DNA of 64,000 nt from Pseudomonas piscis. GTDB lineage: Bacteria; Pseudomonadota; Gammaproteobacteria; Pseudomonadales; Pseudomonadaceae. The notes under the pieces were generated by a model. It searched no databases, was not told where the DNA came from, and saw only the letters and a list, made by a program, of their open reading frames with translations. Made by a program: the position numbers and the translations under genes. The DNA lies in NCBI RefSeq assembly GCF_009380155.1, contig NZ_WHUV01000007.1, positions 62,001 through 126,000 on the forward strand. The letters are read 5' to 3'. Positions 9,327-17,612 of this stretch are shown here, piece after piece; positions within the stretch are counted from its first letter, which is position 1; each line of letters begins with the position of its first letter.

Positions 9327-9860
9327 TCACTCTTGCAGCTCGTAGACGTAGATCTTCTGCGCCGCCATCTGGTAACCGGCGTCCGCCAGCTCGCTGGTTG
9401 AAGGCTTGACCTGCATGTTGCCCTCGACCCAGTAGGGTTGGTAGAGCTCGTCGAGCTTTACCCCGACTTCGCTGGTGACATGGACGATCTGGTTCGACGG
9501 TGGCGGTGGTACGTGGATGCACGCGCCGAAATACGGCACCAGCAGGAAGTCTGTGGTGCGGCCTTCCTCGCTCACTTCCAGGGGCACGATGTAGCCGGGC
9601 AGGCGCACCGACTGGCCATCGAGGCTCTGGACCACCGGGGCATCGGGCAGCTCCTGCTTGGCCGCCGGCGCCGACTCCGCCGACAGCGCATCGCTCATCT
9701 GCGACAGGTCGTGCAGGGGCTTCATGTTCGGCACCTCGGCTGGTGCTCCGGCCGGGATCATTTCCAACCAGGTCAGGTCCCGCGCAGCTGCGGCCCAGCA
9801 GACCGGGCTGGCCAGCAGCGACAGGACGAACAGGGAGTGAAGCAGGCGTTGGATCTTCAT
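9327..9860 (-). CDS. DUF3299 periplasmic/exported protein, zinc-type operon
   Basis: A 177-residue protein with a clear N-terminal signal peptide (SLLASPVCWA). The C-terminal half carries the DUF3299 signature: LPGYIVPLE, then FLLVPYFGACIHVPPPPSN, and a closing KIYVYELQ. The conserved Cys and His in GACIHVPPP may bind metal, but this is not shown. It is the last gene of a leftward four-gene set (DUF2796, ABC ATPase, FtsX-like permease, DUF3299) with a 10-bp gap to the permease. I recall the same set as PA4063-PA4066 in P. aeruginosa, induced by zinc starvation. Start ATG 9860 is chosen for the signal peptide. Molecular function is unknown. Confidence 0.8.
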   Translation of the reverse strand: MKIQRLLHSLFVLSLLASPVCWAAAARDLTWLEMIPAGAPAEVPNMKPLHDLSQMSDALSAESAPAAKQELPDAPVVQSLDGQSVRLPGYIVPLEVSEEGRTTDFLLVPYFGACIHVPPPPSNQIVHVTSEVGVKLDELYQPYWVEGNMQVKPSTSELADAGYQMAAQKIYVYELQE

Positions 9861-9870
9861 GGATCGATGC

Positions 9871-11136
9871 TCACAAACGGATCGACAGGCCATCGGCCAG
9901 GGATTGCCGGTAGGCGCGCCAGGCCGGCACGCTGCCCATCAGCAGCGCGGCGACCAGGATACCCCCGAGCAGCGTCCACTCATACGGGCTGGGCCAGGAC
10001 AACGGCAGGTACAGGCCGTAGTTCGACTGCACGTAGCCCTGGGCCAGGGCGATGCCCAGGTAGAGCAGCGCCAGCCCGGCCATGACCCCCGCCAGGGCCA
10101 GGGCGAAGGCCTCCAGTACCAGCAGGGTCGCGATATGCCAGGGGCGGGCACCCACCGAACGCAGGATGGCCATTTCCCGACGGCGCTCGTTGAGGCTGGT
10201 GAGGATCGCCGTGAGCATGCCGATCAGGCCGGTGAGGACCACGAATAGCGAGACCACGAACAAGGCCTTCTCGGCAGTGCCCATCAGGCTCCAGAGCTCC
10301 TGCAGGGCTACCCCGGGGAGAATCGCCAGCATCGGTTCGCCGCGGAACTCATTGATCTCGCGCTGCAGGGCGAAGGTCGAGATCTTGCTGTTCAGGCCCA
10401 GCATGAAAGCGGTGATGGCCTGGGGCGTCAGGTCCATGTTGCGCGCCTGGTCGGCGCTGATCCGACCCGCGCCACGGGCCGGCACGCCGTTGTGCCAGTC
10501 GATGTGGATCGCCTCCATGCCACCCAGGCTGATGTGCAGGGTACGGTCCACCGGAGTGCCGGTGCGCTTGAGGATACCGACCACGGTGAAAGGCTTGTCA
10601 TCGTGCTTGACCAGGCTGATGGCGGCCACGCCGTGGGCCAGCACCAGCTTGTCGCCCAGCTGGTAGTGCAGGGCATCGGCGACTTCCGCTCCCAGCACCA
10701 CCTCGAACGGGTCGCTGGCGAAGGCCCGGCCCACGGCCAGTTGCAGGTTCTGCTGGTGGCCGTACTGGTAGTGCTGGAAGTAGGCCTCGGTGGTGCCCAT
10801 CACCCGGTAGCCGCGATGGGAGTCGCCCAGGGAAATCGGGATCGCCCATTTCACTTTGGGATTGCTGGCGAAGTGCTCGAAGCTGTCCCAGCGGATGTTG
10901 TTGGTGGCGTTGCCGATCCGGAACACCGAATACAAAAGCAGGTTCACCGAGCCGGAGCGGGCGCCGACGATCAGGTCGGTGCCGCTGATGGTGCTGGCGA
11001 AGCTGGCGCGGGCTTCGGTGCGCACCCGTTCCACCGCCAATAGCAGGCAGACCGAAAGAGCGATGGCGAACACGGTGAGGAACGCGGTGAAGCGACGGTT
11101 AGCCAGGCTGGCCATGGCTAGGCGGAACAGATACAT
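9871..11136 (-). CDS. ABC transporter permease, FtsX/MacB type
   Basis: A 421-residue inner-membrane protein with the MacB/LolC layout: one N-terminal membrane helix (FLTVFAIALSVCLLLAVE), a periplasmic domain of about 230 residues, and three C-terminal helices with the FtsX-type stretch LTSLNERRREMAILRSVGARP, whose cytoplasmic part couples to the ATPase. Such systems work as mechanotransmitters or extract envelope substrates rather than importing them. The start at 11136 (MYLFRLAMASL) lies 1 bp after the stop of the ATPase gene. With the His-rich DUF2796 partner and a Zur-like box upstream, a role in zinc limitation is inferred, not demonstrated. Confidence 0.85.
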   Translation of the reverse strand: MYLFRLAMASLANRRFTAFLTVFAIALSVCLLLAVERVRTEARASFASTISGTDLIVGARSGSVNLLLYSVFRIGNATNNIRWDSFEHFASNPKVKWAIPISLGDSHRGYRVMGTTEAYFQHYQYGHQQNLQLAVGRAFASDPFEVVLGAEVADALHYQLGDKLVLAHGVAAISLVKHDDKPFTVVGILKRTGTPVDRTLHISLGGMEAIHIDWHNGVPARGAGRISADQARNMDLTPQAITAFMLGLNSKISTFALQREINEFRGEPMLAILPGVALQELWSLMGTAEKALFVVSLFVVLTGLIGMLTAILTSLNERRREMAILRSVGARPWHIATLLVLEAFALALAGVMAGLALLYLGIALAQGYVQSNYGLYLPLSWPSPYEWTLLGGILVAALLMGSVPAWRAYRQSLADGLSIRL

Positions 11137-11137
11137 C

Positions 11138-11848
11138 TCAGACCTCGGCAGGCTTGGCGGCGCGATTGAGTTCGGCCAGCGACAGGTGACGATCGAACAG
11201 CGGCGCCAGGCTCTGGTCATGGCTGACGAACAGCAGGCTGGCACCGGCTTCGCGGCATTCGCTGAACAGCAACTGGATGAAGGCCTCGCGGGCGTCCTGG
11301 TCCAGCGCCGAAGTGGGTTCGTCGGCGATCACCAGCTCCGGTTGGCCGATCAATGCCCTGGCCGCCGCGACCCGCTGTTGCTGGCCGATGGACAACGAGT
11401 CGGCGCGGCGGCCGAGCAGGTCGGGGTCCTTCAGGCCCAGGTGGGCCAGCAGGGTCGCGGCAGCCTGGTCGACGCTACCGTGGCGCTGCACGGCGCGGCT
11501 GGCTCGCTGCTTGGAGAAATGACAGGGCAGCTCGACGTTCTCGCGTACCGAGAGGAAGGGCAGCAGGTTGAACTGCTGGAAGATGTAGCCGGTGTGGTCG
11601 ACGCGAAAGCGATCGCGGGCACCGGCGGACAACTCGCCCAGCTCCTGGCCCAGCAGGCGGATACTGCCCTGGGTGGGTTTCTGCACCCCGCCCAGCAAAC
11701 CCAGCAGGGTGGTCTTGCCGCTGCCGCTGGGACCCTTGAGGAACAGGGTTTCACCGGTTTGCAAGGCGAAGGCGGGGATGTCCAGCAACTGGGGCTGGCC
11801 GGGCCAGTTGAAGCCCAGGTCGGACAGTTCGATGAGTGCTTGGGTCAT
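11138..11848 (-). CDS. ABC transporter ATP-binding protein (LolD/MacB type)
   Basis: A 236-residue ATPase. Walker A is GPSGSGKTT, the Q-loop is in FQQFNLLPFLSVRENV, the signature is LSIGQQQRVA (a variant of LSGGQ), Walker B is LVIADEPTSALD and the switch histidine is in VSHD. The FNLLPFLSVxEN phrase is typical of the LolD/MacB class that pairs with FtsX-like permeases. Start ATG 11848 gives MTQALIELSDL; longer in-frame extension has no homology character. It is second in the zinc-type operon, 72 bp after the DUF2796 gene. Confidence 0.9.
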   Translation of the reverse strand: MTQALIELSDLGFNWPGQPQLLDIPAFALQTGETLFLKGPSGSGKTTLLGLLGGVQKPTQGSIRLLGQELGELSAGARDRFRVDHTGYIFQQFNLLPFLSVRENVELPCHFSKQRASRAVQRHGSVDQAAATLLAHLGLKDPDLLGRRADSLSIGQQQRVAAARALIGQPELVIADEPTSALDQDAREAFIQLLFSECREAGASLLFVSHDQSLAPLFDRHLSLAELNRAAKPAEV

Positions 11849-11920
11849 GTCGGGCCGATGATCAGCGAATGAATGTCGGCTCCAGCCGTGTCCGGGCCAC
11901 GGCTGGAGCAAGGCGTTGCC

Positions 11921-12520
11921 TCAGAACTTCAGGGTGGCGGCCTTGGCGGTGGCCTCGACCCCCTGCTGGCCGCTTGGCGAAATCAGTTGTACCTGGATTT
12001 TCTGGGTGGCGGGGAAAGTCTTGAAGACCTGCCCCAGGTCGAGGTTCTTCAAGGCCTCGGGCTTGGCACAGGCGAAGCGGTAGTGGGCGTGGATCTCACT
12101 GTGCTCATGGTGATGTTCATGGCCAGCGGCGCCTTCGTCGTCATCGTCGTGGTCGGCCACGGCTGGCTGGTCGCCGAACAAGGGGCTCTCCAGCTCCTGG
12201 CTGGCCACGCTGCAGTTGGCGGCCTTGGGCAGGCTGAACAGTGCCAGGGGTTGTTCCAATTGCTTGCGGGCGGCACTGATCTTGGCCTTGTCGGCGTCGC
12301 TGCCTGGAGCATGCTCGAAGCCCACCAGGTTCATCGCCGGGCTTTCCAGTTCCAGCTCCAGGGCCTGGCCGTCGAGCACCGCATTCAACCGGGCCACGCC
12401 ATGTTCATGGGCGCCTAGGCTGCCGTGTTCATGCTCGTGTTCGTGGTCATGGGCTTGCGCGACCTGGGTAGCGGCCAGTGGCAACAGGGCGAACGGCAGG
12501 GCGAGTAGCAGGCGGCGCAT
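11921..12520 (-). CDS. His-rich exported DUF2796 (ZrgA-like) zinc-related protein
   Basis: A 199-residue exported protein with a signal peptide ending QAHA. Two His/Asp-rich tracts flank a DUF2796 core: an early run of alternating H/E after the cleavage site, then AHEHG, and later a DDDDEGAAGHEHHHEH stretch. Such tracts bind zinc, and the family is often in Zur regulons. It is the first gene of the leftward operon with the ABC pair and the DUF3299 protein, and has a Zur-like box 37 bp upstream. A periplasmic zinc-binding or zinc-scavenging partner of the ABC system is the natural inference; direction of transport cannot be read from sequence. Confidence 0.85.
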   Translation of the reverse strand: MRRLLLALPFALLPLAATQVAQAHDHEHEHEHGSLGAHEHGVARLNAVLDGQALELELESPAMNLVGFEHAPGSDADKAKISAARKQLEQPLALFSLPKAANCSVASQELESPLFGDQPAVADHDDDDEGAAGHEHHHEHSEIHAHYRFACAKPEALKNLDLGQVFKTFPATQKIQVQLISPSGQQGVEATAKAATLKF

Positions 12521-12556
12521 GGCAAGTCTCCGGGACGCAAGTGAAATAAATGTTAT

Positions 12557-12569
12557 GTAATCTTATAAC
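12557..12569. promoter_or_regulatory. Zur-like operator upstream of the DUF2796 operon
   Basis: GTAATCTTATAAC matches 10 of 12 fixed positions of the Zur core GTTATANTATAAC and sits in an AT-rich island within GC-rich surroundings, 37 bp before the DUF2796 ATG. The downstream operon content (His-rich exported protein, ABC pair) supports zinc control. The divergent gene at 12657 starts 88 bp away and may share it. Confidence 0.55.
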
Positions 12570-12656
12570 GCTATCGGTGGCAGAGTTTGACCGCCCGCTT
12601 GGCGTTGCGCAAGACGCGTGGGAGCATGCTCGTCAGAAATTTTCGGGAGCACAGCG

Positions 12657-13019
12657 ATGTTGCGGATTCGTGGAAGCATCGGCGACTTGTCGGTGGATTT
12701 GACCCTGGAGCTGGACGCAGGCGACTGGGCCCAGCTGGCAGGACAGTTGGGCGCGCAGTTGCAGGCCGCCCAACCGGCCCAGCCAGCGTCCGCCGGAGTA
12801 GCCAGCAAACCGCCGAGCCAGGACGATACCTTGTGGCAGACCGCCCAGGACCTGCTGCGCCAGGCTGGCCAGCTCAGCGGGCCGGAGTTGCTGGAACAAC
12901 TGGAAGGTCTGGCCGGTAGCGCGGCGGCGGGCAAGCGGCTGTTGGTGCGCCTGCGCCATTGCGCCCAGGTCAAGGTCGTCAGCGGCGCGGATACGCCGAT
13001 CTACAGCTGGGTATCGTGA
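12657..13019 (+). CDS. Small conserved hypothetical protein
   Basis: A 120-residue soluble protein without recognised domains. Residues 1-30 (MLRIRGSIGDLSVDLTLEL) look like a beta-hairpin, followed by an Ala/Gln/Pro-rich linker and a helical C-terminal part (DLLRQAGQLSGPELLEQLEG) ending in a beta segment (LLVRLRHCAQVKVV). The ATG at 12657 has a GGAG ribosome binding site 8 nt upstream; the longer frame to 12618 lacks one. I recall a homologue (PA4062) in the same place in P. aeruginosa, which supports it being real. No function can be proposed. Confidence 0.7.
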   Translation: MLRIRGSIGDLSVDLTLELDAGDWAQLAGQLGAQLQAAQPAQPASAGVASKPPSQDDTLWQTAQDLLRQAGQLSGPELLEQLEGLAGSAAAGKRLLVRLRHCAQVKVVSGADTPIYSWVS

Positions 13020-13031
13020 GGGGCTGAAGGC

Positions 13032-13069
13032 GGGCCGGCCTGCCAAGCTGAGCTGTGGCAGGCCGGCCC
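13032..13069. terminator. Bidirectional hairpin between convergent genes
   Basis: A perfect 14-bp stem (GGGCCGGCCTGCCA and its complement) with a 10-nt loop fills most of the 58-bp gap between the gene ending at 13019 and the convergent thioredoxin gene ending at 13078. No T tract follows on either strand. Confidence 0.65.
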
Positions 13070-13077
13070 CGGGGCGA

Positions 13078-13950
13078 TCAGTACAGCGCGGCGAACAGCT
13101 TGCGCCGGTAGGTGGTCACCAATGGATGATCGTTGCCCAGCAGGTCGAAGACTTGCAGCAAGGTCTTGTGGGCGATCCCTTCGTTGTAGCTGCGGTTGCG
13201 CATGAACAGCTTGAGCAGGGCGTCCAGGGCCGCCTCGTACTGCTGGCGGGACAATTGCTGGATCGCCAGCTGGTACGCCGCCTCGTCGTCCTGGGGATCC
13301 TTGGCCAGGCGTGCCTTCAGGTCGGCGGCATCCGGCAGGGACGCCGCCTGCTTGAGGAAGGTGATCTGCGCCTTGGCGCCGGCCAGGGCCGCCTTGTGCT
13401 CATCGCTCTTGACCGCATCGAGCACGGTCTGGGCCTCGCCCAGTTCACCGCGCTCGGCCAGGCAACGGGCATAGAGGATCAGGGCCTTGGCATTGCTGTT
13501 GTCTTCGAGCAGCAGGGCCTTGAGCGCCGCTTCGGCGTCACCGAAGCGACCTTCGCCGAACAGCGTCTCGGCCTGCTCCAACGGATCGGCCGCAGAGGGT
13601 GGCGGCATCTGCACATGGGGCTCGAGCATGGCCCGGACCGCCGACTCCGGCTGGGCGCCGGCAAAGCCATCCACCGGCTGGCCATCCTTGAACAGCACCA
13701 CGGTCGGCAGGCTGCGAATGCCGAAGCGGGCGACGATGTCCTGCTCGATATCGCAGTTGACCTTGGCCAGCAGCAGCTCGCCCTGATAGCTCTCGGCAAT
13801 CTGCTGCAACATCGGCATCAGTGCCTTGCACGGCGCGCACCACTCGGCCCAGAAGTCCACCAGGACCGGCTTGTGGAAGGAGTTCTCGATTACCGACTGG
13901 TCGAAATCGGCGGTGCTGGCATCGAAGATGTACGGCGTGTCCTGACTCAT
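13078..13950 (-). CDS. Thioredoxin-TPR co-chaperone (YbbN/CnoX-like)
   Basis: A 290-residue cytoplasmic protein with an N-terminal thioredoxin domain (residues 10-110) and C-terminal TPR-like helices (120-290) ending in the conserved YRRKLFAALY. The active-site motif is W-C-A-P-C (Cys38, Cys41), so both redox cysteines are present; E. coli YbbN lacks this pair while CnoX proteins of other bacteria keep one. The cis-proline loop SLPTVVLFKDG is intact. The family hands over-oxidised or unfolded proteins to GroEL/DnaK. It is a monocistronic gene read leftward, between the methyltransferase and a strong hairpin. Confidence 0.9.
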   Translation of the reverse strand: MSQDTPYIFDASTADFDQSVIENSFHKPVLVDFWAEWCAPCKALMPMLQQIAESYQGELLLAKVNCDIEQDIVARFGIRSLPTVVLFKDGQPVDGFAGAQPESAVRAMLEPHVQMPPPSAADPLEQAETLFGEGRFGDAEAALKALLLEDNSNAKALILYARCLAERGELGEAQTVLDAVKSDEHKAALAGAKAQITFLKQAASLPDAADLKARLAKDPQDDEAAYQLAIQQLSRQQYEAALDALLKLFMRNRSYNEGIAHKTLLQVFDLLGNDHPLVTTYRRKLFAALY

Positions 13951-13981
13951 GGGGTATCTCGAATAAGCGGGAATGGCGTCA

Positions 13982-14692
13982 CTATAAAGCTTGCCCGGGG
14001 GAGATCGCCATCGCCGGCGCAGCCATGCTGGCGCTGGCGGGACGCTGTGCGTGGTACAGGCTCACGTTGCGAAACTCCCAGGGTTCGGCCAGGTCGGGCA
14101 GGGTCAGGGCCTTGAGCATTTCCAGGCGCTGGTACAAGGGATGCTGGAAGTCTCTGACCCGAGAATCCGCCACCAGGGCCTGCTGACCACGGCTGAGGAA
14201 TTCGTCCAGCAACGGCAGGTTGGCGCGGTCGTAGAGCACGTCGGCCACCAGGATCAGGTCGAAGCGATCAGCCTCGCTGAAGAAGTCGGCGCTGTAGCCC
14301 AACTCCACCCCATTGAGCTCGGCGTTGGCCCGGCAGGCGGCCAGGGCCAGTGGGTCGAGGTCGCAGGCCACCACCTCCAGCGCTCCGGCCCTGGCTGCGG
14401 CAATCGCCGCCACCCCGGAGCCCGCGCCGAAGTCCAGCACGCGCTTGCCCCGCACCCAATGCGGATGCTCGGCCAGGTAGCGAGCCAGGGCCAGGCCACT
14501 GGCCCAGCAGAAGCTCCAGTAGGGCGGTTCGTGGAGGATGCGTCGGGTTTCTTCGGGGGTGAAGGCGCGGTCCATGTTGCGATCATCGATCAGCCACAGT
14601 CGCAGTTCGGTCTCGGGCAGTTCGCAGGCCACCAGTTGCGCGTCCCCCAGCAGTTCGCCAAGTGCCGCTTGCAGTTCGAGCGGTGGCGTCAT
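13982..14692 (-). CDS. Class I SAM-dependent methyltransferase (ETFB-lysine-MT-like)
   Basis: A 236-residue methyltransferase. Motif I is [19 protein letters not shown], followed by the acidic loop [11 protein letters not shown], and [11 protein letters not shown] serves as motif IV/post-I. The N-terminal [19 protein letters not shown] matches the electron-transfer-flavoprotein-beta lysine methyltransferase / PrmA-like group, so protein-lysine methylation is the likeliest reaction, with unknown substrate. It overlaps the lipoprotein gene by 4 bp (ATGA), so the pair is translationally coupled. The last 15 residues are Ala/Pro-rich and may be lineage-specific. Confidence 0.8.
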   Translation of the reverse strand: MTPPLELQAALGELLGDAQLVACELPETELRLWLIDDRNMDRAFTPEETRRILHEPPYWSFCWASGLALARYLAEHPHWVRGKRVLDFGAGSGVAAIAAARAGALEVVACDLDPLALAACRANAELNGVELGYSADFFSEADRFDLILVADVLYDRANLPLLDEFLSRGQQALVADSRVRDFQHPLYQRLEMLKALTLPDLAEPWEFRNVSLYHAQRPASASMAAPAMAISPGQAL

Positions 14693-15147
14693 GGGGCTTT
14701 GACGAATTGCAGTTGGCCCAGGGCCTGGGTGGTGGGTTGGTCGATGCGTTGTGCCGGCAGGTGCAGGATCAACTGCCCGGACTGGCTGGCGCGGCCGCGC
14801 AGTTCGACCCTGGCGCCCGCGGGGAAGGCCTCGGGGGCGAAGCGCAGGCGAAACGGCAGGACCCGGTCGGTGCCGGTCAGGTTGCTGCTGGCCAGCAGGC
14901 GCTGGGGGCGGCCGCGTTCATCGATTACCAGCAGCGCCAGCTCGACATTGGCCCCCGCTGGTACGCCATTGAGGCTGCCGCTCAACTCCCGCTGGTAGGC
15001 CGGCAGGGGGCCGAGGTCCAGAGGTTCCTGGGTGTTCTGCACGGCCTGGGGCTTGGCGGGAGTGTTGGCCGCGGGCTTCGGCGCATCGCTGCTACAGGCG
15101 ACCAGGAGGCTGACGAGGCTGAGCAAAACGAGCGGTCTGAGGGGCAT
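14689..15147 (-). CDS. YbaY-like outer-membrane lipoprotein
   Basis: A 152-residue lipoprotein: signal sequence with lipobox LVAC, mature N-terminus CSSDAPKP and a Pro/Ala-rich linker. A beta-rich domain follows ([24 protein letters not shown] ... LPFRLRF ... [17 protein letters not shown]), recalling the YbaY/YscW pilotin-like fold. Residues after Cys are Ser-Ser, which favours outer-membrane sorting. ATG 15147 with GGAG upstream is preferred over 15186, which would place 13 residues before the signal peptide. It is co-transcribed with the downstream methyltransferase. Confidence 0.7.
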   Translation of the reverse strand: MPLRPLVLLSLVSLLVACSSDAPKPAANTPAKPQAVQNTQEPLDLGPLPAYQRELSGSLNGVPAGANVELALLVIDERGRPQRLLASSNLTGTDRVLPFRLRFAPEAFPAGARVELRGRASQSGQLILHLPAQRIDQPTTQALGQLQFVKAP

Positions 15148-15276
15148 TTGAAGCTCCAACGAGGCAGATTTCCATGTGCGAAACATAATAGTCGGTCTGT
15201 ATACCGTAAAGGCTATGGCTTGTCTTGCCAGTGGGATGCGCTACCATGGCCCTCCCTTTTTTTGTTGCCTGCCACC

Positions 15277-15741
15277 ATGCACTGTCCCTTCTGCGGTGCC
15301 AACGACACCAAGGTCATCGACTCGCGACTGGTCGCCGAGGGCGAACAGGTCCGTCGCCGGCGTGAATGCCTGGCCTGTGGTGAACGTTTCACCACTTTCG
15401 AAACCGCCGAACTGGTGATGCCGCGTCTGATCAAGACCGATGGCAGCCGCCAGCCCTTCGACGAAGACAAGCTGCGCGCGGGTATGCAGCGCGCCCTGGA
15501 AAAACGCCCGGTGAGCGTCGAGCGCCTGGAAGCTGCGCTGGCGCACATCAAGCACAAGCTGCGGGCCACCGGCGAGCGCGAGGTCAAGTCGCTGGTCGTG
15601 GGTGAGCTGGTGATGGGCGAGCTGCAAAAGCTCGATGAAGTCGCCTATATCCGCTTCGCTTCGGTCTACCGGCGCTTCCAGGACCTCGACGAGTTCCGCG
15701 AAGAGATCGATCGCCTCGCCCGCGAGCCGGCCAAGCAATGA
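15277..15741 (+). CDS. nrdR: NrdR transcriptional repressor of ribonucleotide reductases
   Basis: A 154-residue NrdR of normal length. A zinc ribbon is formed by Cys3, Cys6, Cys31 and Cys34, followed by RRRRE basic contacts for DNA, then an ATP-cone (about residues 49-139) that senses dATP/ATP. It represses nrd operons through NrdR boxes. It is first in the rightward riboflavin-synthesis cluster and overlaps ribD by 4 bp (ATGA), an arrangement shared with E. coli and P. aeruginosa. A weak sigma-70-like pair (TTGTCT at 15220, TACCAT at 15242, spacer 16) precedes it. Confidence 0.95.
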   Translation: MHCPFCGANDTKVIDSRLVAEGEQVRRRRECLACGERFTTFETAELVMPRLIKTDGSRQPFDEDKLRAGMQRALEKRPVSVERLEAALAHIKHKLRATGEREVKSLVVGELVMGELQKLDEVAYIRFASVYRRFQDLDEFREEIDRLAREPAKQ

Positions 15742-16871
15742 GCCAGTCCGCGGAGCAGGCGGTACTCGACGCCCACTACATGGCTCGCGCGCTGGAGCTG
15801 GCACGCAAGGGCCGCTACACCACCCATCCCAATCCCCGTGTCGGTTGCGTCATCGTGCGCGACGGCCAGGTGGTGGGCGAGGGCTGGCATGTGCGTGCCG
15901 GCGAGCCCCATGCCGAAGTGCATGCACTGCGCGCGGCCGGGGACCTGGCCCGTGGCGCCACCGCCTACGTGACCCTGGAGCCCTGCAGTCATCACGGGCG
16001 TACGCCACCGTGCGCCGATGCCCTGGTCGGCGCCGGAGTGGCGCGGGTGGTCGCGGCGATGCAGGACCCCAATCCGCAAGTCGCCGGACGCGGTATGGGA
16101 CGCCTGGCCGAGGCCGGCATCGTCGTGCATAGCGGAGTGCTGGAGGGCGAGGCGCGGGCGATCAACAAGGGTTTCCTCAAGCGCATGGAGCATGGCCTGC
16201 CTTATGTGCGGGTCAAGCTGGCGATGAGCCTCGACGGGCGTACCGCCATGGCCAGCGGCGAAAGCCAATGGATCACCGGCCCTGCCGCACGTTCGGCGGT
16301 GCAACGCCTGCGGGCCGAGTCCAGCGTGGTGCTGACTGGCGCCGATACCGTGCTGGCCGATGGTGCCCGGCTGACGGTGCGTGCTGCCGAGCTGGGGCTG
16401 GACGCCGAGCAGACGGCCCTGGTCATGGGCCGGCCGCCGCTAAGGGTGCTGGTCGATGGGCGCCTGCGAGTGCCGCTGGATGCGCCGTTCTTCAAGGCGG
16501 GGCCGGCCCTGGTGGCGACCTGTGTCGCGGTGGAGGAGCAATATGCCAACGGCCCCGAATGCCTGATCGTGCCCGGTGCCGATGGCCAGGTGGACCTGCG
16601 GCGCCTGCTCGAGGAGCTGGCGGCCCGAGGTGTCAACGAAGTGCTGGTGGAAGCCGGGCCGCGCCTGGCCGGGGCCTTTGCCCGCCAGGGGCTGGTGGAC
16701 GAGTACCAGATCTTCGTCGCCGGCAAGTTCCTTGGCTCCTCGGCCCGGCCCTTGCTCGACTGGCCGCTGGAGCAGATGAGCGAGGCTCCCATGCTCAAGA
16801 TCATTGAAATGCGCGCGGTTGGCGATGACTGGCGAGTCACTGCCATTCCCGCCCCGTCAGCGAGCGTATAA
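15738..16871 (+). CDS. ribD: RibD, bifunctional pyrimidine deaminase/reductase
   Basis: A 377-residue cytosolic enzyme catalysing two successive steps of riboflavin synthesis: deamination of the 2,5-diamino-6-ribosylamino-pyrimidinone phosphate, then NADPH reduction of the ribosyl group. The N-terminal zinc deaminase domain has His58-Ala-Glu60 and Cys83/Cys92 ([12 protein letters not shown]). The C-terminal reductase domain starts near residue 155 ([23 protein letters not shown]) and has the [12 protein letters not shown] motif. It overlaps nrdR by 4 bp and is followed 47 bp later by ribC. Confidence 0.95.
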   Translation: MSQSAEQAVLDAHYMARALELARKGRYTTHPNPRVGCVIVRDGQVVGEGWHVRAGEPHAEVHALRAAGDLARGATAYVTLEPCSHHGRTPPCADALVGAGVARVVAAMQDPNPQVAGRGMGRLAEAGIVVHSGVLEGEARAINKGFLKRMEHGLPYVRVKLAMSLDGRTAMASGESQWITGPAARSAVQRLRAESSVVLTGADTVLADGARLTVRAAELGLDAEQTALVMGRPPLRVLVDGRLRVPLDAPFFKAGPALVATCVAVEEQYANGPECLIVPGADGQVDLRRLLEELAARGVNEVLVEAGPRLAGAFARQGLVDEYQIFVAGKFLGSSARPLLDWPLEQMSEAPMLKIIEMRAVGDDWRVTAIPAPSASV

Positions 16872-16918
16872 TTCCCGACTTTCGCCTACCCGGCGGCCCT
16901 GTTCTCGAGGAGGACTCC

Positions 16919-17581
16919 ATGTTCACCGGCATCATCGAATCCATCGGCAGCATTCGCGCATTGACCCCAAAAGGCGGAGATGTGCGGGTCTATGTAGAAA
17001 CCGGCAAGCTTGACCTGGCCGACGTCAAGCTGGGCGACAGCATCGCGGTGAACGGCGTCTGCCTGACCGCGGTGGAATTGCCTGGCGACGGTTTCTGGGC
17101 CGATGTCAGCCGCGAGACCCTGGACTGCACCGCCTTCAACCAGTTGAAGGCCGGCAGCCGGGTCAACCTGGAGAAGGCCCTGACTCCGACCACTCGCCTG
17201 GGTGGCCACCTGGTCAGCGGTCACGTGGATGGCGTCGGCGAGGTGGTGGCGCGGGAGGAGAATGCCCGGGCCATCCAGTTCCGCATCCGTGCGCCCAAGG
17301 AGCTGGCCAAGTACATCGCCCACAAGGGTTCGATCACCGTCGACGGCACCAGCCTGACGGTCAACGCAGTGAACGGCGCCGAATTCGAGCTGACCATCGT
17401 GCCCCACACATTGGCCGAAACCATCATGGCCGACTACCGGCCAGGCCGTCAGGTCAACCTCGAGGTCGACCTGCTGGCGCGCTACCTGGAGCGCCTGCTG
17501 CTGGGCGACAAGGCCGCCGAGGCCACGGGCAGCACCATCACTGAAAGCTTCCTGGCCGCCAACGGCTATCTCAAATCCTGA
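16919..17581 (+). CDS. ribC: Riboflavin synthase alpha chain
   Basis: A 220-residue trimeric riboflavin synthase that dismutates two 6,7-dimethyl-8-ribityllumazines. It begins with the invariant MFTGIIESIG. Two tandem lumazine-binding barrels each carry the signature: GDSIAVNGVCLTAV in the first, GSITVDGTSLTVN in the second. The C-terminal helix drives trimerisation. A strong Shine-Dalgarno (GAGGAGGA) stands 6-13 nt before the ATG, suggesting high expression relative to the neighbours. It is in the rib cluster between ribD and ribBA. Confidence 0.95.
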   Translation: MFTGIIESIGSIRALTPKGGDVRVYVETGKLDLADVKLGDSIAVNGVCLTAVELPGDGFWADVSRETLDCTAFNQLKAGSRVNLEKALTPTTRLGGHLVSGHVDGVGEVVAREENARAIQFRIRAPKELAKYIAHKGSITVDGTSLTVNAVNGAEFELTIVPHTLAETIMADYRPGRQVNLEVDLLARYLERLLLGDKAAEATGSTITESFLAANGYLKS

Positions 17582-17612
17582 ACCTCAAATTTTGAAAGAA
17601 GGGGGGTGCCGA

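Noticed and set aside
17582-17612. FMN riboswitch upstream of ribBA
   Set aside because: Only 31 bp separate ribC and ribBA, and no RFN conserved segments occur there or before ribH or ribA.
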